DNA from: Methylococcaceae bacterium
GTDB lineage: Bacteria > Pseudomonadota > Gammaproteobacteria > Methylococcales > Methylomonadaceae
DNA length: 8,397 nucleotides
NCBI GenBank assembly: GCA_021647585.1
Contig: JAKIUK010000103.1
Location: 1-8,397, forward strand
Reading direction: 5' to 3'
Shown: in pieces, positions 1 through 7,131 of the stretch
Position numbering within the stretch: position 1 is the stretch's first letter
Layout: each line of letters opens with the position of its first letter
The notes under the pieces: model-generated
What the model was told of the DNA's origin: nothing
Database searches by the model: none
Seen by the model: only the letters and a program-made list of their open reading frames with translations
Translations under genes and position numbers: made by a program

Positions 1-69
1 CACATACAATGCTTTTTTGTGCAAGTCCTTCAACTTGACCTAAAGACACTTAGACTTGAGGCTTTATAA
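1..69 (+). CDS. Possible C-terminal fragment of the IS transposase
   Basis: An open frame enters from the window edge and ends at TAA 67-69, giving 22 residues ending in LDLKTLRLEAL. The same frame is open in the inverted copy at the right end, extended there by two more residues (E-T). It is too short to show any catalytic residue, so calling it a transposase rests on its place just inside the end of a repeated element. The other two frames of the repeat close sooner. It may not be coding at all. Confidence 0.3.
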   Translation, partial: HIQCFFVQVLQLDLKTLRLEAL

Positions 70-121
70 ATCAATGTTGCGCAACCTTTTTTGAGGGTAG
101 AATGAACTCCGAAACTTTAGT
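1..121 (+). mobile_element. 3' end of an insertion sequence (left copy, cut by the window edge)
   Basis: This stretch is repeated in inverted orientation at 8271-8391, with one mismatch (position 75 against 8317). Identity stops sharply after position 121, where both flanks become unrelated single-copy sequence, as expected for the edge of a mobile element. A possible transposase tail ends at the TAA at 67-69, leaving about 50 bp of non-coding end that includes the perfect 10-bp palindrome GTTGCGCAAC (76-85) followed by a T-run. The opposite end of the element lies outside the window, so neither terminal inverted repeats nor a target duplication can be checked, and I cannot name the IS family. 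It could instead be another dispersed repeat. Confidence 0.7.
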
Positions 122-150
122 TATAAATATTTCCACAATTATTATTAAAT

Positions 151-1209
151 ATGGATAGCAATAAAACAATTTTAGTTACCGGTGGAGCCGGTTACATTGG
201 CAGTCATGCTTGTGTTGAATTATTACAGGCTGGATACACTGTTATCGTAGTTGATAATTTATCTAATAGTAAAGCAGAGTCTATTAACCGTGTTAATAAA
301 ATCACAGGACAATCAATAGTCTTTTACCCCTTAGATATTTGTGATAAAAAAGCCTTAACCAAGATATTTGCAACCCATAATATTTCTGCCGTTATGCATT
401 TTGCCGGCTTAAAAGCTGTAGGCGAATCTTGTGAGCAACCCTTGAAATATTATCAAAACAATGTCTATGGTTCATTAATTCTTACTGAAGTGATGGCAGG
501 TGCGGGTGTTAAAAAATTAATTTTTAGCTCTTCTGCAACCGTTTATGGAGAACCTGACACTGTGCAATACTCTGAAGACTTACCCATCTTTGGTGCAACG
601 AATCCTTATGGTAAATCCAAAGCAATGGTTGAAGATATTTTAAAGGACTTATCAGCTGCAGATAAAATCACCAAACCCTCTACATCATGGAAGATTGCAT
701 TATTACGCTATTTTAATCCAATAGGCGCCCATGAAAGCGGCATGATAGGCGAAGACCCCAATGGTATTCCTAATAATTTAATGCCATATGTTTCTCAGGT
801 TGCTGTTGGTAAATTAGAACAGCTTTCTGTTTTTGGTAATGACTACCCAACTAAAGACGGAACAGGAGAAAGAGACTACATCCATGTCGTAGATTTAGTA
901 AAAGGCCATGTAAAGGCACTGCAGGCTATTGACTCTGATGCATTTATTAATGGTGGATGTAAAGCCTATAATCTAGGGGGTGGACGAGGATATAGTGTAC
1001 TGGAAATTATTCAGGCTTTTGAAAGCATTACCCATAAAAAAATTAATTATAAATTTGCACCTCGCCGTACAGGAGACCTTGCAGAATATTACGCCAATCC
1101 AGCACTTGCATTGAAAGAACTTGGTTGGCAGACTGAAAAAAACTTAGATGATATGGTTGCCGATACCTGGCATTGGCAAACAAAAAATCCAAACGGTTAT
1201 AGCAATTAA
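151..1209 (+). CDS. galE: UDP-glucose 4-epimerase
   Basis: Cytosolic NAD-dependent enzyme that interconverts UDP-glucose and UDP-galactose, for galactose use and for galactose-containing surface polysaccharides. The protein has 352 residues, slightly above the 338 of E. coli GalE. It is an extended short-chain dehydrogenase: the Rossmann glycine motif is at residues 11-17 (GGAGYIG), and the catalytic triad is visible as Ser128 in FSSSATVYG, Tyr153 and Lys157 in NPYGKSK. The substrate-binding part includes RYFNPIGAHESG (186-197) and GTGERDYIHVVDL (237-249), both typical of GalE. The ATG at 151 puts the Rossmann motif the usual distance from the N terminus. No Shine-Dalgarno sequence is visible, and the end of an IS lies only 29 bp upstream, so its original promoter may have been displaced. 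No other sugar genes follow. The family call is secure; strict UDP-Glc rather than UDP-GlcNAc specificity is inferred. Confidence 0.95.
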   Translation: MDSNKTILVTGGAGYIGSHACVELLQAGYTVIVVDNLSNSKAESINRVNKITGQSIVFYPLDICDKKALTKIFATHNISAVMHFAGLKAVGESCEQPLKYYQNNVYGSLILTEVMAGAGVKKLIFSSSATVYGEPDTVQYSEDLPIFGATNPYGKSKAMVEDILKDLSAADKITKPSTSWKIALLRYFNPIGAHESGMIGEDPNGIPNNLMPYVSQVAVGKLEQLSVFGNDYPTKDGTGERDYIHVVDLVKGHVKALQAIDSDAFINGGCKAYNLGGGRGYSVLEIIQAFESITHKKINYKFAPRRTGDLAEYYANPALALKELGWQTEKNLDDMVADTWHWQTKNPNGYSN

Positions 1210-1624
1210 ACTTTACTATAGTAAGCAGATTGAACAGAATTATTATTGTTGTTGTTGCCTGTATTAATTACTTTGATCGAGAATCTGTTCAGTGTAACAA
1301 TCACTTTTTGATTAATAGTCTAAACTGAAGTTTATATCGTAAAATTTGAACTTGATTGAATATCACATAATTTAAACATATAACTATGTATCTATGCTAA
1401 TCACTATTAACAGTGCAGTTTGCTCAGCAACTCTTTCAAAAACAGAACACATTAACCGCTAATTTTTACTGGTTTAAATCAATTTATTTTAATTTCATAA
1501 TTTTTTTCAGTCTCATTTCACAATTAGAAGTGGAGTTGATCTGGCAAAAAAATCAATTTCGTTTTAAAATGAGCAGTTTAGTATTAAATGCTAGTATATC
1601 ACTACGTCAACGGACAACCTTTTA
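1210..1624. other. AT-rich gap between galE and cysD
   Basis: No convincing gene is present. Just after galE there is a 12-bp perfect palindrome, TTACTATAGTAA (1213-1224). An inverted repeat TGAACAGA (1231-1238) / TCTGTTCA (1284-1291) encloses about 45 nt, followed by a weak 4-bp hairpin AGTG/CACT and a T-run (1291-1309) that might end galE transcription. The second half must contain the cysD promoter, but I see no strong -35/-10 pair; TG-C-TAGTAT (1589-1597) is a weak extended -10 candidate about 28 bp before cysD. A GTG-started frame at 1413-1625 runs into cysD but looks spurious. Confidence 0.6.
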
Positions 1625-2533
1625 ATGACAGATTATAAATTAACCCACCTGAAACAACTTGAAGCTGAAAGTATACATATCATTCGTGAAGTTGCGGCAG
1701 AATTTGAAAAACCGGTAATGCTGTACTCTGTTGGTAAAGATTCTGCTGTGATGCTGCATTTAACCATGAAAGCTTTTTACCCAGGAAAGCCACCTTTCCC
1801 GATGATGCACGTTGATACCACCTGGAAATTCAAGGAAATGATTGAATTCAGGGATAAAATGATCAGCGACCTGGAACTAGATATCATCATCCATATCAAT
1901 CAAGAGGGTGTTGATCAAGGCATAGGGCCATTTACCCATGGCAGTAAAAAACATACTGATGTCATGAAAACCGATGGATTAAAACAGGCATTGAATAAAC
2001 ATCAATTCGATGCTGCTTTTGGTGGTGCTCGTAGAGATGAGGAAAAATCCCGCGCCAAAGAACGTGTGTACTCTTTTCGCGATAAAAACCACCGCTGGGA
2101 TCCGAAAAACCAACGTCCTGAATTATGGAATATTTATAACGGCAAACTGGATAAAGGCGAAAGCATCCGAGTATTCCCTCTATCTAACTGGACTGAACTG
2201 GATATCTGGCAATACATCCATTTGGAAAACATCCCGATTGTGCCACTTTATTTTGCTAAAGAACGCCCAGTGGTCAATAAAGACGGTATGTTAATTATGG
2301 TCGATGATGACCGTATGCCAATTGGTCCTGATGATAAAGTTGAAATGAAAATGGTTCGTTTTAGAACCCTAGGTTGCTATCCATTAACAGGCGCAGTTGA
2401 ATCTACCGCAACCACCCTGCCTGAAATTATTCAAGAAATGCTGCTAACCACCACCTCTGAACGCCAGGGACGTTTGATTGACCATGATCAATCCGGGTCT
2501 ATGGAGCAGAAAAAGCGTGAAGGATACTTCTAA
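1625..2533 (+). CDS. cysD: Sulfate adenylyltransferase (ATP sulfurylase) small subunit
   Basis: Catalytic subunit of the cytosolic CysDN ATP sulfurylase, which forms adenosine 5'-phosphosulfate (APS) and pyrophosphate from sulfate and ATP, the first step of sulfate assimilation. The protein has 302 residues, the same as E. coli CysD, and resembles it end to end. It belongs to the PAPS-reductase-like PP-loop family: the ATP-binding loop is YSVGKDS (34-40), followed by the CysD signatures HVDTTWKF (62-69), FGGARRDEEKSRAKER (132-147), WDPKNQRPELW and VFPLSNWTELDIWQY. It ends in KKREGYF, as the family does. The N-terminal LTHLKQLEAESIHIIREVAAEF fixes the ATG start, although no good Shine-Dalgarno precedes it (only a weak GGA 13 nt upstream). 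cysN follows 49 bp downstream in the same direction, the usual operon order. Confidence 0.97.
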   Translation: MTDYKLTHLKQLEAESIHIIREVAAEFEKPVMLYSVGKDSAVMLHLTMKAFYPGKPPFPMMHVDTTWKFKEMIEFRDKMISDLELDIIIHINQEGVDQGIGPFTHGSKKHTDVMKTDGLKQALNKHQFDAAFGGARRDEEKSRAKERVYSFRDKNHRWDPKNQRPELWNIYNGKLDKGESIRVFPLSNWTELDIWQYIHLENIPIVPLYFAKERPVVNKDGMLIMVDDDRMPIGPDDKVEMKMVRFRTLGCYPLTGAVESTATTLPEIIQEMLLTTTSERQGRLIDHDQSGSMEQKKREGYF

Positions 2534-2582
2534 ATCCTTAGATATAACACGAGTATCCCATTAAAGAATTCAGAGAGAAAAA

Positions 2583-4217
2583 ATGTCACACCAATCAGAT
2601 TTAATCAGTACAGATATTGATGCTTATTTAGCACAGCATGAGCAAAAAGAACTTATGCGTTTTTTAACTTGCGGAAATGTTGATGATGGTAAAAGTACTT
2701 TAATTGGCCGATTACTGCATGACTCAAAAATGATCTATGAAGATCAGTTAGCAGCTGTTCAAGCTGACAGTGTAAAATCAGGCACCACAGGTGCAGGTAA
2801 GATTGATTTGGCGTTATTGGTTGATGGTTTGCAAGCCGAACGCGAACAAGGCATTACCATTGATGTAGCATATCGTTATTTTTCCACTTCAACACGAAAG
2901 TTTATTATTGCAGATACTCCTGGACATGAGCAATATACCCGTAATATGGCTACGGGCGCTTCTACCTGCGATTTAGCAGTTATACTAATTGACGCACGCT
3001 ATGGTGTTCAAACTCAAACCAAACGTCACAGTTTTATTGCATCTCTACTGGGCATTAAACATATTATTGTAGCTGTTAATAAAATGGATTTAATGGAATA
3101 CAGCGAACAAACTTATAACAAAATCAAGCAAGACTATCTTGAGTTCACTTCGAGTCTTGATTTAGGAAATATTATCTTTATTCCTATGTCTGCTTTAGAT
3201 GGCGACAATGTAGTAAACCCAAGCAAAAACATGCCTTGGTTTACGGGTAAACCCATGATGGAAACATTAAATACAGTTGAAATTTCAACAGATCGTAATT
3301 TTGTTGATGCCCGTTTCCCTGTGCAATATGTTAACCGACCAAACCTTGATTTTCGTGGTTTTTGTGGCACGATTGCTTCTGGTGTCTTTCATAAAGGAGA
3401 TGAAATAACAGTTTTACCTTCTGGTAAACGTAGCAAAATAAAATCTATCGTCACTTATGATGGAGATTTAGACGAAGCCTTTGCCCTTATGGCAGTCACT
3501 TTAACCATGGAAGATGAAATTGACATCAGCCGTGGTGACATAATTATTGGTAATAGCCCTGCCACTGCCATGGTTGCAGATAAATTTAATGCCACAATAG
3601 TCTGGATGGATGAAAAAGCCATGACACCCGGGCGTCAATATATCATCAAACTGGCAACTCGCAGTGTCTCAGGATCAATTTCGTCAATTAATTATAGAAT
3701 TGATATCAATACACTGGATCATCATGATGCGTCTGTATTGCAATTAAATGAAATTGCATCTTGTACTGTTTCTGTAAATGCACCTGTAGTGTTTGACCCA
3801 TACAAGCAGAACAAAGGGACGGGTGCCTTTATTATTATTGATCGTTTAAGTAATGTTACTGTTGGCGCAGGCATGATCACTGGTGAGAGTGATAATGAAA
3901 ACTTAAGCCATGTATCTGCAGATGAACGGGCTGCCAGATTTAGCCAAAAAGCCACTGCTATAGCTTTGACTGGTTCAAATAGCCAGGATATTGCTTATCA
4001 ACTGGAAAGAAAACTGTTTGATACTGGCCATGCAACAACTGTATTGGAAGAACAAGCCGCTAATAATGAATTACTGATAGCAAGCATTAAAAAAGCAGGT
4101 TTAATTTGTTTATCTGTAAACAATCAATCTGATTCAGCCGACATGTCTTTTGATTGCGATAAGCAATCAATTGATGAAATTTATACTGCTCTTAAAGAAC
4201 AGCAAATTATTTATTGA
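2583..4217 (+). CDS. cysN: Sulfate adenylyltransferase (ATP sulfurylase) GTPase subunit with degenerate APS kinase-like tail
   Basis: GTPase partner of CysD; GTP hydrolysis drives APS formation. It is an EF-Tu/EF-1A-type translation-factor GTPase: G1 GNVDDGKST (31-39), the switch region EREQGITID (86-94), G3 DTPGH (111-115), G4 NKMD (166-169) and G5 SAL (203-205). Beta-barrel domains follow to about residue 432. At 544 residues it is about 70 longer than E. coli CysN (475) but about 90 shorter than the ~630-residue CysNC fusions of pseudomonads. The extra C-terminal part (from about 449) resembles a CysC domain that has lost its P-loop and core. The start is supported by a GAGAG purine stretch (2573-2577) just before the ATG. 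Cotranscription with cysD is likely. The CysN part should be functional; the tail is unlikely to be a kinase. Confidence 0.96.
   Translation: MSHQSDLISTDIDAYLAQHEQKELMRFLTCGNVDDGKSTLIGRLLHDSKMIYEDQLAAVQADSVKSGTTGAGKIDLALLVDGLQAEREQGITIDVAYRYFSTSTRKFIIADTPGHEQYTRNMATGASTCDLAVILIDARYGVQTQTKRHSFIASLLGIKHIIVAVNKMDLMEYSEQTYNKIKQDYLEFTSSLDLGNIIFIPMSALDGDNVVNPSKNMPWFTGKPMMETLNTVEISTDRNFVDARFPVQYVNRPNLDFRGFCGTIASGVFHKGDEITVLPSGKRSKIKSIVTYDGDLDEAFALMAVTLTMEDEIDISRGDIIIGNSPATAMVADKFNATIVWMDEKAMTPGRQYIIKLATRSVSGSISSINYRIDINTLDHHDASVLQLNEIASCTVSVNAPVVFDPYKQNKGTGAFIIIDRLSNVTVGAGMITGESDNENLSHVSADERAARFSQKATAIALTGSNSQDIAYQLERKLFDTGHATTVLEEQAANNELLIASIKKAGLICLSVNNQSDSADMSFDCDKQSIDEIYTALKEQQIIY
3927..4214 (+). 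other. Vestigial APS kinase (CysC) domain within CysN
   Basis: This stretch encodes CysN residues 449-544. By remembered family patterns, RAARFSQKATAIALTGS (449-465) and YQLERKLFDTGHATTVLEE (472-490) match the start of CysC domains, which run RFGHKPATVWLTGLSGSGKS, then ALERRLF, a short turn and VLDGDN. In place of the P-loop GLSGSGKS there is GSNSQD (464-469), with no Gly-Lys-Ser. AGLICLSV (505-512) matches the mid-domain strand DAGLIVLVS, and DMSFDCDKQSIDEIYTALKEQQII (520-543) matches the closing strand and helix. The nucleotide- and APS-binding segments (DGDNVR, FISPFRADR and the lid) are absent. A CysC domain is normally about 190-200 residues; about half is missing here, by in-frame loss because both ends stay in register. 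Alignment made by eye. Confidence 0.7.
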
Positions 4218-4235
4218 TCTTCAGGTATAAAATCT

Positions 4236-4286
4236 CAAATTTCGTAAGGATGGATCTTAACCTCAACTCCATCCCTACGGGATTTG
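4236..4286. terminator. Long imperfect palindrome between convergent cysN and nudF
   Basis: The arms 4236-4254 (starting CAAATTTCGTA, ending AGGATGGA) and 4268-4286 (starting TCCATCCCTACG, ending GGATTTG) form a 19-bp stem with two T-G wobbles and one A-C mismatch, around a 13-nt loop. It lies 18 bp after the cysN stop and 14 bp before the nudF stop, where a bidirectional terminator is expected. There is no clear T-run on either side, so it may instead be a dispersed palindromic (REP- or MITE-like) element. Confidence 0.6.
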
Positions 4287-4300
4287 CAAGTGGTTAATAC

Positions 4301-4903
4301 TCAACTGCTTGCCCACTTCTTCCTTAATTTATCTCTATTAATATACAACCACTGAATCGCAATTATGGGAATACCTGACTCAATTTTTCCGGTTTCTACC
4401 ATTCTAAAAACTTCATCAAATTTTACTGCAGAGACCAGAATATCTTCATGCTCATGATCTAAGCCATATACACCACCCACATTGCTGGCATCAACCATAC
4501 CCAAAAACAGACTAATTCTCTCTGATGATCCACCAGGCGTAGTATAAAATTCATTAATTAAGGTCAGTTCTTCTATCTCACACCCTGCTTCTTCTACAGA
4601 TTCCCTGTAAGCAACTTCTTCAGCAGTTTCTCCTTCTTCTATGGCGCCAGCTACAATTTCAATCAACCACGCTCTATCGGGATTTAACACAGCGCCTGCA
4701 CGAAACTGTTCAATCAACACCACTTCATCCCTGTTGGGATCATAAAGTATTACTGCAACACAATTACCACGCATAAAAAGTTCACGGGTAATTTCCTCAC
4801 TCCAGCCTCCCTGAAACAAGGTGTGTTGTAACTGATATTTTTCTAACCTGAAAAACCCTTTATAAGCGACTTCATGATTAATGATTTTAAATTCTTTCGT
4901 CAT
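4301..4903 (-). CDS. nudF: ADP-ribose pyrophosphatase, Nudix family
   Basis: Cytosolic hydrolase that splits ADP-ribose (and possibly other ADP-sugars) into AMP and ribose 5-phosphate. At 200 residues it is close to E. coli NudF (209). The Nudix box GX5EX7REUXEEXGU is complete at residues 86-108: Gly86, Glu92, Arg100-Glu101, Glu104-Glu105 and Gly107, the glutamates that bind the catalytic metals. It is followed by EFYTTPGGSSERISLFLG (118-135), the pattern with a proline about 16 residues after the box that marks ADP-ribose pyrophosphatases. HEHEDILV (150-157) is also family-typical. The gene starts 48 bp after the dehydrogenase stop and reads the same way, so it is probably the second gene of that unit, although a private promoter cannot be excluded. 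In some bacteria nudF sits by tolC or cpdA; neither is here. The family call is firm; exact substrate is inferred. Confidence 0.92.
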   Translation of the reverse strand: MTKEFKIINHEVAYKGFFRLEKYQLQHTLFQGGWSEEITRELFMRGNCVAVILYDPNRDEVVLIEQFRAGAVLNPDRAWLIEIVAGAIEEGETAEEVAYRESVEEAGCEIEELTLINEFYTTPGGSSERISLFLGMVDASNVGGVYGLDHEHEDILVSAVKFDEVFRMVETGKIESGIPIIAIQWLYINRDKLRKKWASS

Positions 4904-4951
4904 TTTTTTATATTCTCAGTTTTGATAAACCTACATTGCTCTTTTACTCTT

Positions 4952-6073
4952 TCACTTTTTACCTGCGTCATAAACCACTCGATAAATAACGCCTAACGTA
5001 TCATCTGCTATGAGTAAACTACCATCAGGCAATTGCAGAATATCAGTTGGTCTACCTAAAACTTTTTCATCTTTAGTCAGCCAGCCACTAATAAAAGATT
5101 GCTCAGAGACAGGCTTACCCTTTTCAAATTTAACCAAAGCAATACGATATCCATGTGGCTCAGTCCGATTCCAAGATCCATGCTGGGCAACAAATAACTG
5201 ATTTTTATATTCTTTGGGGAATTGCTGTCCAGTATAGAATCGTAGTCCCAATGGTGCCATGTGTGCTTTAAACTTCCATTCAGGTGCAATAAATTTATGA
5301 CACGGCTTGTCCCCTGATAATTCTGGATCAGGAATATCCCCGGCATGACAAAATGGATATCCAAAATGTTGACCTTTTTCTGTCCACTTGTTTAATTCAT
5401 CAGACGGTATATCATCACCCATATGATCACGACCATTATCAGTAAAAAACAGCTGCTTTGTAACAGGGTGCCAATCGAAACCAACCGAATTGCGAATCCC
5501 TCTCGCTATAATGTTAAATCCGCTACCATCTAAATTCAATCTAACTAATGAAGAATAAATATCTTTTTCAGGCAAACAAATATTACAAGGTGCACCTACA
5601 GCAGTATATAACCTGTTATCTTTTCCAATACGTAAATACTTCCAGCCATGATGTTGATCAGAAGGCAATTTATCGAAAATCACAACAGGACTTGGAGGGC
5701 TATCCAAGTGATGTTCTATATGAGTAAACCGAAGTATTTTATTGGTTTCGGCTACATAAAGATTTCCGTCTTTAAAAGCCACTCCATTAGGCATATAAAG
5801 ATTTGTGGCAATAACATAGCGTTTATCCGCAATACCATCGCCATTAGTATCTTTAACCGCATATACAGAGCCCTTTTTTCGCGTACCTATATAGACTACC
5901 CCACTGTCACTTATTGCCAGAGTACGTGCATTAGGTAAATTATCTGCATATATCGATATTGAAAAACCTTCCGGTAATTGTAACTGGCTTAACACATGAT
6001 TATATTTGCCTTGAACTGCAAAGCAGGTATTTACAGTCAGCAGAAAAAAAATAAGAATTTTGATCAGTTTCAT
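4952..6073 (-). CDS. Exported PQQ-dependent sugar dehydrogenase-like (L-sorbosone dehydrogenase family) protein
   Basis: 373 residues with a Sec signal peptide: MKLIK, a hydrophobic run (residues 6-19) and a likely cut near CFA-VQG, so a periplasmic soluble protein. The rest fits the six-bladed propeller of soluble glucose/sorbosone dehydrogenases (GSDH): LPEGFSISIYADNLPNART (33-51), DTNGDGIADK (75-84, a calcium-loop-like Asp-rich turn), MPNGVAF, DQHHGWKYLRIGKDNRLYTAVG (139-160), RGIRNSVGFDWHP (191-203) and GRPTDILQLPDGSLLIADD (340-358). His141/142 occupies the position of the catalytic His in soluble PQQ glucose dehydrogenase and Arg191/194 could contact PQQ, both judged by eye. Cysteine pairs (163/166 and 242/258) suggest disulfides. 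The start has a good Shine-Dalgarno, AAGGTGA. PQQ use and substrate are family inference; many members are uncharacterised. It is transcribed divergently from htpX and ahead of nudF. Confidence 0.85.
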   Translation of the reverse strand: MKLIKILIFFLLTVNTCFAVQGKYNHVLSQLQLPEGFSISIYADNLPNARTLAISDSGVVYIGTRKKGSVYAVKDTNGDGIADKRYVIATNLYMPNGVAFKDGNLYVAETNKILRFTHIEHHLDSPPSPVVIFDKLPSDQHHGWKYLRIGKDNRLYTAVGAPCNICLPEKDIYSSLVRLNLDGSGFNIIARGIRNSVGFDWHPVTKQLFFTDNGRDHMGDDIPSDELNKWTEKGQHFGYPFCHAGDIPDPELSGDKPCHKFIAPEWKFKAHMAPLGLRFYTGQQFPKEYKNQLFVAQHGSWNRTEPHGYRIALVKFEKGKPVSEQSFISGWLTKDEKVLGRPTDILQLPDGSLLIADDTLGVIYRVVYDAGKK

Positions 6074-6123
6074 TTAAATCACCTTGTTGATTAAACTTTT
6101 GAACATCTTAACAGTCCAGCCTA

Positions 6124-6151
6124 TTGAATTTAACAATTTATTACCCCATAT
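6124..6151 (+). promoter_or_regulatory. Sigma-32 (heat-shock) type promoter for htpX
   Basis: TTGAAT (6124-6129), a 14-nt spacer and CCCCATAT (6144-6151) match the enterobacterial sigma-32 consensus (TTGAAA, 13-14 nt, CCCCATNT) almost perfectly. Transcription would start near 6158, giving a leader of about 33 nt to the htpX ATG. htpX of E. coli is a known heat-shock gene, which fits. Confidence 0.8.
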
Positions 6152-6190
6152 TTGATTTAAATATATAAACAACTAAAAGGTCTTTTTAAT

Positions 6191-7066
6191 ATGATGCGTA
6201 TTATGCTTTTTTTAGCCACTAACGTGGCAATAATGATTGTTATCAGTATAGTCTTTAGTGTACTGGGTATAGGCAGTACACTACAAGCGAATGGCGTTGA
6301 CCTGAATCTAAATGCACTGTTAATAATGTCTGCAATTATTGGTATGACCGGCTCAGTCATTTCTTTAGCAATTTCCAAATGGTCTGCAAAAAGAGCAATG
6401 GGAGTTCATGTCATTGAAACCCCACAAAATCAGACCGAACAATGGTTAGTTTCATTAGTCGCCAGACAAGCCAAAGCAGCTGGCATAGGTATGCCAGAAG
6501 TTGGTATTTTTCAGACACCTGAGCCCAATGCATTTGCTACCGGAATGAGCAGGAACAATGCTTTGGTAGCAGTAAGTACAGGCCTGTTGCAAGCAATGAA
6601 TCAAGACGAAGTTGAAGCAGTTGTTGGCCATGAAATCAGCCATGTTGCCAACGGTGATATGATAACAATGGCTCTGATGCAAGGAGTAGTTAACACTTTT
6701 GTATATTTTTTCGCGTCAATCATCGGCCATTTTGTAGACCGGGTTATTTTAAAAAATGAGCGAGGCCATGGTATCGGCTATTTCATTACTCAGATAGTTG
6801 CTCAAATAGTATTATCATTCCTCGCTTCAATATTAGTCATGTGGTTTTCTCGTTACCGGGAATTTCATGCCGATAAAGGGGGCGCTCGCTTAGCTGGAAA
6901 AGAAAAAATGATCAGTGCTTTACGCGCATTACAACGTGCTCATAGTCCAGAAGACTTGCCTGGTCAACTTGCTGCCTTTGGTATCAATGGTAGTGGAGCT
7001 AAAAAATTATTCATGAGCCACCCTCCCCTGGAAGAACGTATTGCTGCGTTGCAAAATCAACGTTAA
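6191..7066 (+). CDS. htpX: Heat-shock membrane zinc metalloprotease HtpX
   Basis: Inner-membrane M48-family protease that degrades misfolded membrane proteins together with FtsH. At 291 residues it is close to the 293 of E. coli. Two N-terminal membrane segments (about 4-26 and 42-62) precede the cytoplasmic catalytic part. The zinc motif is HEISH (147-151) and the third ligand is Glu224 in SRYREFHADKGGARLAG. Two further hydrophobic segments lie at about 160-180 and 197-219. The protein ends in the family's MSHPPLEERIAAL. It starts with two adjacent ATGs; 6191 is taken because AAAAGG (6175-6180) lies 10 nt upstream, though 6194 is equally possible. It is preceded by a sigma-32 promoter and diverges from the dehydrogenase gene. 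All catalytic residues are present, so activity is expected. Confidence 0.97.
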   Translation: MMRIMLFLATNVAIMIVISIVFSVLGIGSTLQANGVDLNLNALLIMSAIIGMTGSVISLAISKWSAKRAMGVHVIETPQNQTEQWLVSLVARQAKAAGIGMPEVGIFQTPEPNAFATGMSRNNALVAVSTGLLQAMNQDEVEAVVGHEISHVANGDMITMALMQGVVNTFVYFFASIIGHFVDRVILKNERGHGIGYFITQIVAQIVLSFLASILVMWFSRYREFHADKGGARLAGKEKMISALRALQRAHSPEDLPGQLAAFGINGSGAKKLFMSHPPLEERIAALQNQR

Positions 7067-7093
7067 TATTGTCTCGTGTAATTTGCAAAAGTA

Positions 7094-7123
7094 TTGCCCT
7101 CTACCCTTTCACACTGCTATTAT
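7094..7123 (+). promoter_or_regulatory. Candidate sigma-70 promoter for the DUF2835 gene
   Basis: TTGCCC (7094-7099), an 18-nt spacer and an extended -10, TG-C-TATTAT (7115-7123), lie between htpX and the DUF2835 gene. Transcription would begin near 7130, giving a leader of about 49 nt. The -35 matches four of six consensus bases and the extended -10 is good. Readthrough from htpX is still possible. Confidence 0.45.
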
Positions 7124-7131
7124 TTAAGCAA

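Noticed and set aside
1413..1625. 70-codon frame starting with GTG before cysD, ending one base into the cysD ATG
   Set aside because: Its composition is that of AT-rich spacer (Phe-, Ile- and Gln-rich), there is no ribosome-binding site and no recognisable family; the touch with cysD is likely accidental.
2010..2294. Long frame overlapping cysD in another frame
   Set aside because: It lies wholly within the strongly supported cysD and shows no family features; the same applies to the overlapping frames within cysN, the dehydrogenase and htpX.
3960..4217. A frameshift as the explanation for the odd CysN C terminus
   Set aside because: Similarity to CysC resumes in the same frame at the mid-strand and at the very end, so in-frame loss explains it better.
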